Positions 26,655-33,859 of a stretch of DNA of 64,000 nt are shown in pieces. Location: positions 558,001 through 622,000 of the forward strand of contig NZ_JCKI01000001.1 of the NCBI RefSeq assembly GCF_000708265.2, written 5' to 3'. The translations under genes were made by a program, and so were the position numbers. The notes beneath the pieces were generated by a model. It saw only the letters and a program-made list of their open reading frames with translations. It was not told the origin of the DNA and made no database searches. Numbering within the stretch: position 1 is the stretch's first letter; every line of letters begins with the position of its first letter. Origin of the DNA: Pedobacter sp. R20-19. GTDB lineage: Bacteria; Bacteroidota; Bacteroidia; Sphingobacteriales; Sphingobacteriaceae.

Positions 26655-27050
26655 ATGGCATTTAAAACCAGATTAACATTAGGTTCAAAAGAATTTGATG
26701 TATTACAGTGCAGCTTTTCATTAAATAGAGATGTAGACGCAAAAGGTCGTCCTTCATCAGGTGTATATGGTGGAACAATCAATATTGAAATTGAGTCTAC
26801 TGAAGATACTTCAGTAATAGAATCAATGGTGAATAATCAATATAAACCACAATCAGGAACCATTACTTTCAAAAAAGGCGAAGAAGACGCTAAAATGAAA
26901 GAACTAACTTTCGAAGATGGTTACATTGTTCAATATAGTGAAGGTATTGCGGTAAACGATAATACGCCTATGACACTTACTTTCGTAGTATCAGCTAGAA
27001 AACTGAAATTAGGTAACGCAGAACACGAAAACGATTGGCCTAAAGCTTAA
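26655..27050 (+). CDS. tssD: Hcp tube protein, second copy (TssD)
   Basis: A second Hcp of 131 residues, with the same NRDVDAKGRPSSGVYGGTI core and C-terminal SARKLKLGNAEHENDWPKA. Differences concentrate in strands facing the outer surface or lumen (for example SFSLN against AYALN, and IAVNDNTPMTL against INIVGDHPMTL). The two copies may form mixed tubes or carry different cargo. A terminator follows at 27074. Confidence 0.93.
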   Translation: MAFKTRLTLGSKEFDVLQCSFSLNRDVDAKGRPSSGVYGGTINIEIESTEDTSVIESMVNNQYKPQSGTITFKKGEEDAKMKELTFEDGYIVQYSEGIAVNDNTPMTLTFVVSARKLKLGNAEHENDWPKA

Positions 27051-27073
27051 TCCGTATTTCAATATAAAAGAGT

Positions 27074-27106
27074 AAAAGCGATTGGTGAATGCCAATCGCT
27101 TTTGTC
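27074..27106 (+). terminator. Terminator behind the second hcp
   Basis: A perfect 12-bp stem (27074-27085 with 27092-27103, arm aaaagcgattgg) with a six-base loop and terminal T residues. Confidence 0.85.
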
Positions 27107-27222
27107 TATCAGATTTTATTTAAACCAAGCACGGTACGTGAATTGATTTAGTTCATTATGAACACCGCATGCCTTTCTGAATAAGTTTCAAGTAATTGTT
27201 GATCCACTGATTTATCGTCAAT

Positions 27223-27535
27223 ATGTAAAAGAAACTCATTGCAGAAATAAATATAGAAGGAAAAGAAATTACACATTTCGCATCTTTCAGCTTAAAACAG
27301 TCTTTTAATCATCATCATTTTGAGCTTCGTTTCAATCATGATCACATGGGTGCTCCCGGCCTGATCACTTTAGATGATAGTCGTGATTTCGTGGGAAAAA
27401 CCCTTACAGCCTCTTTCGGGCATTCGCAGTAAGGGATGCAAAATTTTCTGGGCTTGGTATCCAAAGTAGAACTTTCTCAAAGTCATGGTTATCACGGAGT
27501 TTTAATTGTAAGTGGTTATAGTCCTACTATTCTCA
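27223..27535 (+). pseudogene. tssI: vgrG (tssI) remnant, N-terminal 105 codons with internal stops
   Basis: From the ATG at 27223 one reads Met-stop-KKLIAEINIEGKEITHF, then FSLKQSFNHHHFELRFNH, DSRDFVGKTLTASFGHSQ, a second stop (27430-27432), and NFLGLVSKVELSQSHGYHGVLIVSGYSPTIL. This is the N-terminal gp27-like part of a Bacteroidota VgrG spike protein, normally about 600 residues. The first stop is one base from a Ser codon (TAA for TCA) at codon 2. After about base 27535 the similarity stops and unrelated coding sequence begins. The gene cannot make a functional spike. Confidence 0.75.
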
Positions 27536-27779
27536 AGAAGATAATATAGTAGGGCTGAGCAACATATTCAAAATGATTAATGCCGAAGGCTATGTGATAC
27601 AGGATTTCCCAGAACAACCTAAGATTGAGTTTTATGCGAAAAATAGGGTGGCAAACTTAATTAGAGATAATCAATTACCAATTATTTCATATTTAAAAAA
27701 AGAAGAAAATGAAGAGTTTGGATTTCCTTTTTATATAAACATACCAGAAGGGAAGACTGCTTTTGAAATTATTCGTTAA
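27522..27779 (+). pseudogene. 3' fragment of an unknown gene fused to the vgrG remnant
   Basis: A frame open from 27522 encodes about 85 residues (SQEDNIVGLSNIFKMINAEG, then FPEQPKIEFYAKNRVANLIR, then EEFGFPFYINIPEGKTAFEI). The amino-acid pattern is protein-like, but the first Met (27573) has no start context and the frame begins inside the vgrG remnant. I read it as the C-terminal end of a cargo gene joined to vgrG by a deletion. The family is not recognised. A 68-codon gene from 27573 is the alternative. Confidence 0.5.
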
Positions 27780-27985
27780 AGCATATCTAATAGAACCGTT
27801 GCAGATTTTTATTACAGAGATAAAGGAATTTAAAAAATAAATATGATAAATTGGTTACTAGCAGATGCTCAACAGAATTTTCAGTAAACGGTGTAACAAC
27901 ATTTTACAAAAATACGTAGGCTAAATATCTTAATAATAGCAAGCAAATACCTAAACTAATAGAAAATAATTCAATAGGAATTTAA
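27780..27985 (+). pseudogene. Decayed cargo gene fragment with frameshift and stop
   Basis: Joining two frames gives a continuous protein-like text: NRTVADFYYRDKG, a shift near 27828-27835, then NKYDKLVTSRCSTEFSVNG, VTTFYKNT, an in-frame TAG at 27916-27918, AKYLNNSKQIPKLIENNSIG and a stop. The protein is not recognised. Its place behind the dead vgrG suggests a former effector or immunity gene. Confidence 0.45.
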
Positions 27986-28028
27986 ATTATCCTCTAAAAA
28001 TTCTGTAGTCAAAAGTAACACTTTGTCC

Positions 28029-28077
28029 AAAAATACTACATTTTTGTATGCTGCTGACTGTAGTATAAATGATACTA
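28029..28077 (+). promoter_or_regulatory. Upstream palindromes of the effector operon
   Basis: CCAAAAATACTACATTTTTG (28029-28048 with the final TA) repeats the pattern CCAAAA-x-T-x-CTACA...TGTA found before hcp. A second palindrome, TAGTAT-N5-ATACTA, lies at 28061-28077. Both sit 120-185 bases before the promoter-like 15-mer. Confidence 0.45.
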
Positions 28078-28199
28078 ATATATTTTCACAAAATATACAT
28101 ACGTTCATGATGAAAAATCTGTGTTCTACAGCCCCTTAATTAATTGTTTTAAATAAGCGTATTTGTTATCCATTAGTTATGAGTTAGATACATTGGATT

Positions 28200-28214
28200 T
28201 GGCTTGGTATTTGG
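28200..28214 (+). promoter_or_regulatory. Sigma-54-like promoter candidate of the effector operon
   Basis: TGGCTTGGTATTTGG differs from the hcp element at only two of 15 positions and lies 59 bases before the chosen start codon of the effector (hcp: 62 bases). The equal spacing supports a shared promoter type. Confidence 0.4.
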
Positions 28215-28272
28215 GGTGCAAAGACTGATAGTAAACGCTGAGATAACCGAATTGTTCACCCATACTTTACAG

Positions 28273-29049
28273 ATGAAAAAGACAAAAACAATTAAAATAG
28301 TCAAGCCATCTCAACCTACCGATCTAGAATATATCAAAATGTTCGATGATTGTGTAATCGATGCAACAAAGATGGGTACGGTTGATAAGGTTATAGATGA
28401 ACAAGTCAGTGCTAACAGAAATCGATATACAGACATATCTGATCAAGTGGCCGGTAACGTAATAAAACCATTTACATCCGCATTAACACCCAGTACTTTG
28501 TTTCAACCCGTTAATGCCTTAGATCTGTCAAAGCCTATAGATGGCTCCTTTGCTGCTTTTCATAAAAACACTTTTGAAGAATCATTAAATAATTTTGTTG
28601 TAGGTTCATCCAAAATTCCGTGGTATTTTATTGCCTGTGCGCACTATCTTGAATGTACATTTGATTTTAAAAAACATTTGCATAATGGAGATCCACTTAC
28701 AGGCTACACCGTTAAAGTACCCGCAAACAGACCAAAGGTTGGCCATGGCCCACCCTTTACCTTTGAAGAGAGTGCCGTCGATGCCTTAAAATTGATGAAG
28801 TTAAATGAAATTTCGAATTGGAGTCTCCCAACGGTATTGCGAAAATTAGAAGCATATAACGGTTTTGGTTATTTTAAATACCATAGCATCAATTCTCCTT
28901 ATTTGTGGAGTTATTCCAATCAATATGTTAAAGGGAAATACGTTGCTGACGGAAAGTTTGATGCCGAAGCTGTCTCTAAACAAATGGGCGCTGCCGTAAT
29001 ATTAAAAAGGATGGAACAACGTACATTGATATATATTCCAAGGCATTAA
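28273..29049 (+). CDS. Lysozyme-like peptidoglycan hydrolase, probable T6SS effector
   Basis: I chose the Met of MKKTKTIKIV (258 aa); a longer start at 28204 would place the promoter-like element inside the gene. The N-terminal 110 residues look like a low-complexity adaptor region without a signal peptide. The C-terminal part holds WYFIACAHYLECTFDF, KKHLHNGDPLTGYTVKVP, PPFTFEESAVDALKL and WSLPTVLRKLEAYNGFGYF. This pattern belongs to a family of lysozyme-like glycan hydrolases, with E127 in LECTFDF as the likely catalytic acid. With no signal peptide, a position behind hcp and a tightly linked lipoprotein gene, it is best explained as a T6SS-delivered cell-wall toxin. The exact bond cleaved is unknown. 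Confidence 0.78.
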   Translation: MKKTKTIKIVKPSQPTDLEYIKMFDDCVIDATKMGTVDKVIDEQVSANRNRYTDISDQVAGNVIKPFTSALTPSTLFQPVNALDLSKPIDGSFAAFHKNTFEESLNNFVVGSSKIPWYFIACAHYLECTFDFKKHLHNGDPLTGYTVKVPANRPKVGHGPPFTFEESAVDALKLMKLNEISNWSLPTVLRKLEAYNGFGYFKYHSINSPYLWSYSNQYVKGKYVADGKFDAEAVSKQMGAAVILKRMEQRTLIYIPRH

Positions 29050-29051
29050 AT

Positions 29052-29642
29052 ATGATGAATATTAGAATTTTAATATTGATGATTGTTTTACCCTCTTTAA
29101 TCTGCTGTACTTCAGAAAATGGACAGGGGCAACAAAAAGTAGATAAAGAGACAGGTCAAAAACTGTATCAGTCACCTCAAAAACTGCCTTTGGGAGATTT
29201 AACTGATGAGCAAGAATTTAGAAAAACCCTTGAAAACTTAAAGAGAACCCTGAAGCAAAAGAATCTAAAAAAGATAGCCTCTTTATTAAATTATCCGTTT
29301 TATACCAGCCATAAGGAAGTACCTAACGGAATAGGCGTACCTGCAGATCCGATTAGTCTAACAGAATTTGATAACTATAAATCGGCAATTTTTAATGCAG
29401 ATGTGATGCGGATTCTACCTTTATGTAAAGAGGATAATTTATCAGAAATCGATGAAAAAACAGACGAGGTTTATTATCAGTCATTAAAAAAATTAACAGA
29501 CACTGGTAGTAAAATGTATGAAGTCTACATGCAGTATCCGGAAAGCAATACACAAGCTGAAAGTTACTTTAGCTTCATTTTTGGCAAAGTTAATGGTCAG
29601 TTTAAAATACTGTCAACTTATGCAAAATGGCCAGTTAAATAA
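29052..29642 (+). CDS. Lipoprotein, probable immunity protein to the preceding effector
   Basis: A 196-residue predicted lipoprotein; the signal peptide MMNIRILILMIVLPSLICC ends at tandem Cys residues 18/19. The mature part is mixed alpha/beta (EQEFRKTLENLKRTLKQKN; LLNYPFYTSHKEV; SYFSFIFGKVNGQFKIL), resembling the small NTF2-like or DUF4019-like folds seen in many exported proteins. I recognise no family with certainty. It starts two bases after the hydrolase gene. A periplasmic partner for a cell-wall toxin is what an immunity protein needs, but this role is inferred. Confidence 0.65.
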   Translation: MMNIRILILMIVLPSLICCTSENGQGQQKVDKETGQKLYQSPQKLPLGDLTDEQEFRKTLENLKRTLKQKNLKKIASLLNYPFYTSHKEVPNGIGVPADPISLTEFDNYKSAIFNADVMRILPLCKEDNLSEIDEKTDEVYYQSLKKLTDTGSKMYEVYMQYPESNTQAESYFSFIFGKVNGQFKILSTYAKWPVK

Positions 29643-29685
29643 TTAATGTAATTAAAGCAATTAGGAAGCATTTAAATAAACTCCG

Positions 29686-30561
29686 TTAAACATCAGTTAC
29701 GTTTAGATCTAATGGTTTGGTTTTCCTTGCCGTAAATGAAGAGCCGGCGGAAGCAATTACAACACAGGTAACGGCTGCACATTCTGTAAGAGAAAGATGC
29801 TCTTTTAAAAACACAAATGCAGCTAATGATGCCATTGCTGGCTCCAAACTCATTAATATACTAAATGTTCGTGCAGGTAACTGTTTTAGTGCTCTAATTT
29901 CGAGAGTGAAAGGAATAGCACTCGAAAGTAAGGCCAGTGCTGTTCCAAGACCTAATAATTTCGGGGTTAAGTGATGTAAGCCCCCACTAAAAACACCAAA
30001 AGGTAAGATGACAATTGTAGCGATTAACATGCCTACAGATACTGCTTCTCCACCTTTCATTATTTTAGAAATTTTTCCACCCAATATAATATAGGCGGCC
30101 CAGAATGCACCTGCAAGTAAAGCCAATAAAACTCCTAAAATATTTAACCCATTGCTAGTCCAGGGAGCTATTAAAGCAATTCCAATAATAGATAATATCA
30201 CCCAGATAAAGTCTATAGCTTTTTTAGATCCAAAAATTGCAAGCAATAATGGTCCTACAAATTCTAATGTAACACCCAAACCAACCGGAATACGTTCAAT
30301 TGCTAAATAAAATATCATATTCATTAAGCCAAGTGAACCTCCATAAAGCAGCAGATATTTCCATTGTTTGATGTTAAATTTTAAAAGATTGGGGCGAAAA
30401 GTAATGGAAAGAATGGCAGCAGATAATCCAATTCTAAGTGATGCTGTAGCTGCCGCACCTATTTCAGGAAAAAGCCCCTTAGCAATTGCTGCACCACACT
30501 GAACGCTTATGATGGCTATAATGACTGCAGGAATTGGCTGAATAGTAAATTTGCTTTTCAT
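29686..30561 (-). CDS. EamA/DMT-family transporter (RhtA-like)
   Basis: An inner-membrane exporter of the drug/metabolite transporter superfamily with about ten hydrophobic segments over 291 residues, built as two EamA repeats. The second half shows LALLAGAFWAAYIILGGKIS and the typical LSLEPAMASLAAFVFLKEHLSLTECAAV ending, close to the threonine/homoserine exporter RhtA. The substrate is not deducible. It faces the immunity gene convergently. Confidence 0.85.
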   Translation of the reverse strand: MKSKFTIQPIPAVIIAIISVQCGAAIAKGLFPEIGAAATASLRIGLSAAILSITFRPNLLKFNIKQWKYLLLYGGSLGLMNMIFYLAIERIPVGLGVTLEFVGPLLLAIFGSKKAIDFIWVILSIIGIALIAPWTSNGLNILGVLLALLAGAFWAAYIILGGKISKIMKGGEAVSVGMLIATIVILPFGVFSGGLHHLTPKLLGLGTALALLSSAIPFTLEIRALKQLPARTFSILMSLEPAMASLAAFVFLKEHLSLTECAAVTCVVIASAGSSFTARKTKPLDLNVTDV

Positions 30562-30647
30562 TAAAATTTAAAGAGCGGCGAAATTACATATTTATAGCCA
30601 ACAATATAAGCCGAATCTTAATTATGGCTGTTCTGTTATAAAGCAAA

Positions 30648-30674
30648 AAAGGCATGAATTAAATCCATGCCTTT
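30648..30674 (-). terminator. Terminator behind the 115-aa conserved gene
   Basis: A 9-bp stem (30648-30656, 30666-30674; arm aaaggcatg) with a nine-base loop. On the minus strand it ends in a T tract; it lies 20 bases after the gene. Confidence 0.75.
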
Positions 30675-30693
30675 CAAATTAGTTTAGTGTCAG

Positions 30694-31041
30694 TTAGCAG
30701 AATAACTCCTGTTCATCTCTGTTCTCCGTAGGAATTTTCTTTAAAAAATCGTCAAATCCCGACCCAAGATTATCAGAATAAATGCCATAAGCATCTAAGA
30801 TATAACCAATATTTTTTTCAGAATCTTCCACTAAATAAAGTACAGAATTGTCTGCAGGGTCTGAGGGTCCTTCAAATCGATATGTTTTAACAATCGTTAA
30901 GTCTTCTGGCTTGTAAATCTTACTCATCGATTTACTTTGCATCTTACCGTGATCGGTCATTTTTAATTCGTTGTCTCTTCCTTTCAGCCTCAATTTCTCT
31001 AAAATTTGACTCAAAGTGTTCATTTCAAATGGCTGTTCCAT
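30694..31041 (-). CDS. Conserved Bacteroidota protein of unknown function
   Basis: A 115-residue cytoplasmic protein. The segments LSQILEKLRLKGRDNELKMT, YKPEDLTIVKTYRFEGPSDP and YLVEDSEKNIGYILDAYG are widely shared in this phylum. Relatives are often labelled phosphoribosylpyrophosphate synthetase, but the protein is far too short and lacks the PRPP-binding loop, so that name should not be used. The function is unknown. A start eight residues downstream is also possible (MNTLSQ). Confidence 0.8.
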   Translation of the reverse strand: MEQPFEMNTLSQILEKLRLKGRDNELKMTDHGKMQSKSMSKIYKPEDLTIVKTYRFEGPSDPADNSVLYLVEDSEKNIGYILDAYGIYSDNLGSGFDDFLKKIPTENRDEQELFC

Positions 31042-31156
31042 AGTTACATGATTTTATATTAAATAAACACTATGTAATGTAAATGGTTTTGTAATCCAGT
31101 TTTAAATGTCAAACTAAATGACTGTCAATGTGTTTGATATAAAACTAAATATTAAT

Positions 31157-31693
31157 ATGATGAAAAAATATTTCTTAGGCTTAGCTATTGCCAGTATGGC
31201 ATTAATAAGTGCCTGTACACAAAAGGAAACAGAACTTGCTTCTGCAAATCTTTCAGAAACTGCCGATCCTTCTAAAAGTATTGGAACGGTGAAGTTTTAT
31301 GGATTAAGTGATGGTAAAATCAAGATGGATTTGAAATTAAAATTTGCATCAAGAGCTGATAGCAATGTTGCAGTACATTTTCACGAACATGGAGATTGCG
31401 GCGACATGGGTGAAAACACACACGGACACTGGAACCCAACAAAAGAAGATCATGGAAAATGGGGTTCTGGAGCATACCACAGTGGCGATATTGGCAATAT
31501 TAAGTTAGATTCAAAAGGAGAAGGTGAAATTTCTGTTACCACAGACCGATGGAGTGTGCAGGATGGAGATGTAAAAAATATCATTGGAAGAGGCATTATT
31601 GTTCACGGAGGAACTGATGATTATAAAACGCAGCCAACTGGTAATTCAGGACCGAGAGTAGGTTGTGGTGTTATTGAAGCAGTCAAAAAATAA
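31157..31693 (+). CDS. sodC: Cu/Zn superoxide dismutase lipoprotein
   Basis: A periplasmic or surface superoxide dismutase. The signal peptide MMKKYFLGLAIASMALISAC ends at the lipid Cys. Copper/zinc ligands are visible in VHFHEHGDCG, HGHWNP and later IVHGGTDDYKTQ, and the conserved disulfide Cys and active-site Arg in GPRVGCGVIE. The chosen start, MMKKYF, lies 39 bases inside a longer frame whose N-terminus would not form a clean signal peptide. A terminator follows. Confidence 0.92.
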   Translation: MMKKYFLGLAIASMALISACTQKETELASANLSETADPSKSIGTVKFYGLSDGKIKMDLKLKFASRADSNVAVHFHEHGDCGDMGENTHGHWNPTKEDHGKWGSGAYHSGDIGNIKLDSKGEGEISVTTDRWSVQDGDVKNIIGRGIIVHGGTDDYKTQPTGNSGPRVGCGVIEAVKK

Positions 31694-31715
31694 CCTGTTA
31701 ATTTGACTATATCAG

Positions 31716-31746
31716 AAAAGCGATTAAAATATTAATCGCTTTTTTT
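31716..31746 (+). terminator. Terminator behind sodC
   Basis: The arms aaaagcgatta and taatcgctttt with a short AT loop are followed by a run of T. Confidence 0.8.
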
Positions 31747-31791
31747 ATGCAATTTTAACAAGCCTGTCATCATCATAAAAAAAGATAAGAT

Positions 31792-32322
31792 ATGGCAACT
31801 TTAAATGAATCTCCTAGGGGCAAGGCCCATAAAGGAAAAACCAGAAAAATAGCTCCAAGAGTGGATTTGACCGCAATGGTTGACCTCATGTTTCTACTAA
31901 CTACCTTCTTTATGCTAACAACTTCTCTTGGAACCTTAAATGCTGCAGACGTAGCCAAGCCTGATCCTTGTAATGATTGTACCATGGATTATCCTGCATC
32001 AAGGACAATGACAATCTTACTTGGGAAGAATAATATGGCACTTAGTTATTTGGGCACACCGGAAGGCGCTAATATGAAATTAATACCGGTAAGAGAAATT
32101 TATAACCAAATCATGATTAATAAATTAGCCGTATCGAAAGCCCATCATAATAATGATAGCAAATATTTGCTAGTGATCATAAAACCTGGTAAAACGGCTC
32201 AATTTAAAGATTTTGTTGATGTAATTGATGAAATGAAAATTGCAGATATTAAGTCGTATAGCATTGATGATCAGCATTTCAATTTAATAGAAACTAAAGC
32301 CTTGGCTGCAAAGGTTTTTTAA
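31792..32322 (+). CDS. Orphan ExbD/TolR-family protein
   Basis: A proton-channel partner protein with one N-terminal membrane segment. The core RVDLTAMVDLMFLLTTFFML carries the membrane Asp needed for proton use by ExbD/TolR. It is clearly a paralog of the second ExbD at 38753: the shared text includes DLMFLL, TMTILLGK and FKDFVDVIDEM-like residues. No ExbB or TonB gene lies beside it; it may use the ExbB encoded at 37230. A Cys pair (CNDC) occurs after the membrane segment. Confidence 0.85.
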   Translation: MATLNESPRGKAHKGKTRKIAPRVDLTAMVDLMFLLTTFFMLTTSLGTLNAADVAKPDPCNDCTMDYPASRTMTILLGKNNMALSYLGTPEGANMKLIPVREIYNQIMINKLAVSKAHHNNDSKYLLVIIKPGKTAQFKDFVDVIDEMKIADIKSYSIDDQHFNLIETKALAAKVF

Positions 32323-32340
32323 ACGCTGGCGCTAAACAAG

Positions 32341-32372
32341 AAAGTCCCGGTGTTCGCCGGGACTTTGCTCAT
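32341..32372. terminator. Terminator between exbD and metK (both directions)
   Basis: A perfect 10-bp stem (32341-32350 with 32357-32366, arm aaagtcccgg) between convergent genes. A T run a few bases downstream serves the plus strand; the A-rich side serves metK less clearly. Confidence 0.75.
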
Positions 32373-32385
32373 TTTTTTAAAAAAC

Positions 32386-33636
32386 TTAAATACCAAAGGC
32401 AGCTTTAACCTGATCTACATAGTCTAACTTTTCCCAGGTAAACAATTCCACAGTAACTGTTTTTTCTTCGCCATTTGGCGTTCTGAAAGTTTTGCTCACT
32501 GTTTCAGGCGTTCTGCCCATGTGGCCATAAGCAGCTGTTTCACTATAGATTGGATTTCTTAATTTTAAACGTTGCTCGATAAAATAAGGACGCATATCAA
32601 AAACTGATTCAACAATTTTAGCGATTTCACCATCGGTTTTGCCCACTTTGCCAGTGCCATAAGTGTTAATGTAAATTCCCATTGGTTTTGCAACACCAAT
32701 AGCATATGATACCTGAACTAAAATTTCATCAGCAATACCAGCTGCAACCAGGTTTTTAGCAATGTGGCGCGTAGCATAAGCTGCACTTCTATCTACCTTG
32801 CTTGGATCTTTACCGGAGAAAGCGCCACCACCATGTGCACCTTTTCCACCATAAGTATCAACAATGATTTTTCTACCAGTTAAACCTGTATCGCCATGTG
32901 GACCGCCAATCACAAATTTACCCGTCGGGTTGATGTGGTATTCAATCTTGTCATTAAACAAATGGGCATATTGAGGATTATTTTTTATAATTCTAGGAAT
33001 TAAAATACCTACTAAGTCAGATTTGATTTTAGCCAGCATGGTTGCTTCTTCATCAAAATCATCATGTTGAGTAGAAATTACAATCGCATCAATACGAACA
33101 GGCTTGTTATGATCATCATATTCCAATGTTACCTGGCTTTTTGCATCCGGACGCAAGTATTTAATTTCATTATTCTCACGTCTTAAAACGGCAAGTTCTT
33201 GCAATAATTTATGCGAAAGGTTTAATGCCAAAGGCATATAATCTTTTGTTTCATTTGTAGCATAACCAAACATCATTCCCTGGTCGCCTGCTCCTTGTTC
33301 CTCTTTGCTACTTCTATCTACCCCTTGGTTAATGTCCTGAGATTGTTCATGTATGGCAGATAAAATTCCGCAAGAGTTAGCTTCAAACATATATTCGCTT
33401 TTAGTATAACCAATTTTCTTGATTACATCACGTGCAATTTGCTGTACGTCTAAATAGGTTTTAGATTTAACCTCGCCAGCTAAAATAACCTGGCCGGTAG
33501 TCACTAAAGTTTCACAGGCAACTTTTGATTCTGGATCGAAAGCTAAAAAATTATCAATTAACGCATCCGAAATTTGATCGGCAATTTTGTCTGGGTGGCC
33601 TTCAGATACAGATTCTGATGTAAATAAATACGACAT
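32386..33636 (-). CDS. metK: S-adenosylmethionine synthase
   Basis: MetK makes S-adenosylmethionine from methionine and ATP in the cytoplasm. The 416 residues are standard. The N-terminus has [20 protein letters not shown]; the signatures [12 protein letters not shown] and [19 protein letters not shown] are the two family motifs for ATP and metal binding. The 5' leader contains a probable SAM-II-type riboswitch and a phylum-type promoter, so the gene is probably repressed by its own product. Confidence 0.98.
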   Translation of the reverse strand: MSYLFTSESVSEGHPDKIADQISDALIDNFLAFDPESKVACETLVTTGQVILAGEVKSKTYLDVQQIARDVIKKIGYTKSEYMFEANSCGILSAIHEQSQDINQGVDRSSKEEQGAGDQGMMFGYATNETKDYMPLALNLSHKLLQELAVLRRENNEIKYLRPDAKSQVTLEYDDHNKPVRIDAIVISTQHDDFDEEATMLAKIKSDLVGILIPRIIKNNPQYAHLFNDKIEYHINPTGKFVIGGPHGDTGLTGRKIIVDTYGGKGAHGGGAFSGKDPSKVDRSAAYATRHIAKNLVAAGIADEILVQVSYAIGVAKPMGIYINTYGTGKVGKTDGEIAKIVESVFDMRPYFIEQRLKLRNPIYSETAAYGHMGRTPETVSKTFRTPNGEEKTVTVELFTWEKLDYVDQVKAAFGI

Positions 33637-33710
33637 CTATTAAATTTTAATGATAAATAAACATTTATAAAGCGCCAACGACCCCTGGAAACAGGTTCTA
33701 CATGATTGAA

Positions 33711-33784
33711 GGAGGTATTAGCACTTTTTTTTTAGTGGTTGCAATCCGTCCCGAATCTCTTCGGAATAGCAAATCAGTCCACTA
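33711..33784 (-). ncRNA. Probable SAM-II-type (long-loop) riboswitch in the metK leader
   Basis: On the minus strand TAGTGG (33784-33779) pairs with CCACTA (33738-33733) as P1. The enclosed loop begins CTGATTTG and ends GATTGCAA, with an extra hairpin (TCCGAAGAGATTCGG) inside; a GCTAATACCTCC segment follows. The words GATTT, TTGCA and GCTAA in this order are the SAM-II core, and an inserted loop hairpin fits the long-loop variant reported for Bacteroidota. CCACT can alternatively pair with the downstream AGTG, offering a switch. A match to SAM-I is weaker, because the 5' P1/P2 bases are missing. Confidence 0.65.
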
Positions 33785-33794
33785 CATTATGCGA

Positions 33795-33823
33795 CAAAAT
33801 TAGCATATTTTCTTTATTTCAAA
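33795..33823 (-). promoter_or_regulatory. metK promoter
   Basis: Read on the minus strand, TTTG (33823-33820), a 17-base spacer and TAATTTTG (33802-33795) match the Bacteroidota consensus. Transcription would begin a few bases before the riboswitch P1 strand. Confidence 0.55.
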
Positions 33824-33859
33824 AATTATAGATTATTTTGTACCCTCATTCTTTACGTT

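Noticed and set aside
28204-28272. Longer N-terminus for the lysozyme-like effector
   Set aside because: The extra 23 codons overlap the promoter-like element and are not typical of the family; MKKTKT is a better start.
33700-33800. SAM-I riboswitch before metK
   Set aside because: GCAACC...GTGCTAATACC is suggestive, but the 5' P1/P2 bases of SAM-I are missing, and the likely transcript start leaves no room for them; SAM-II fits better.
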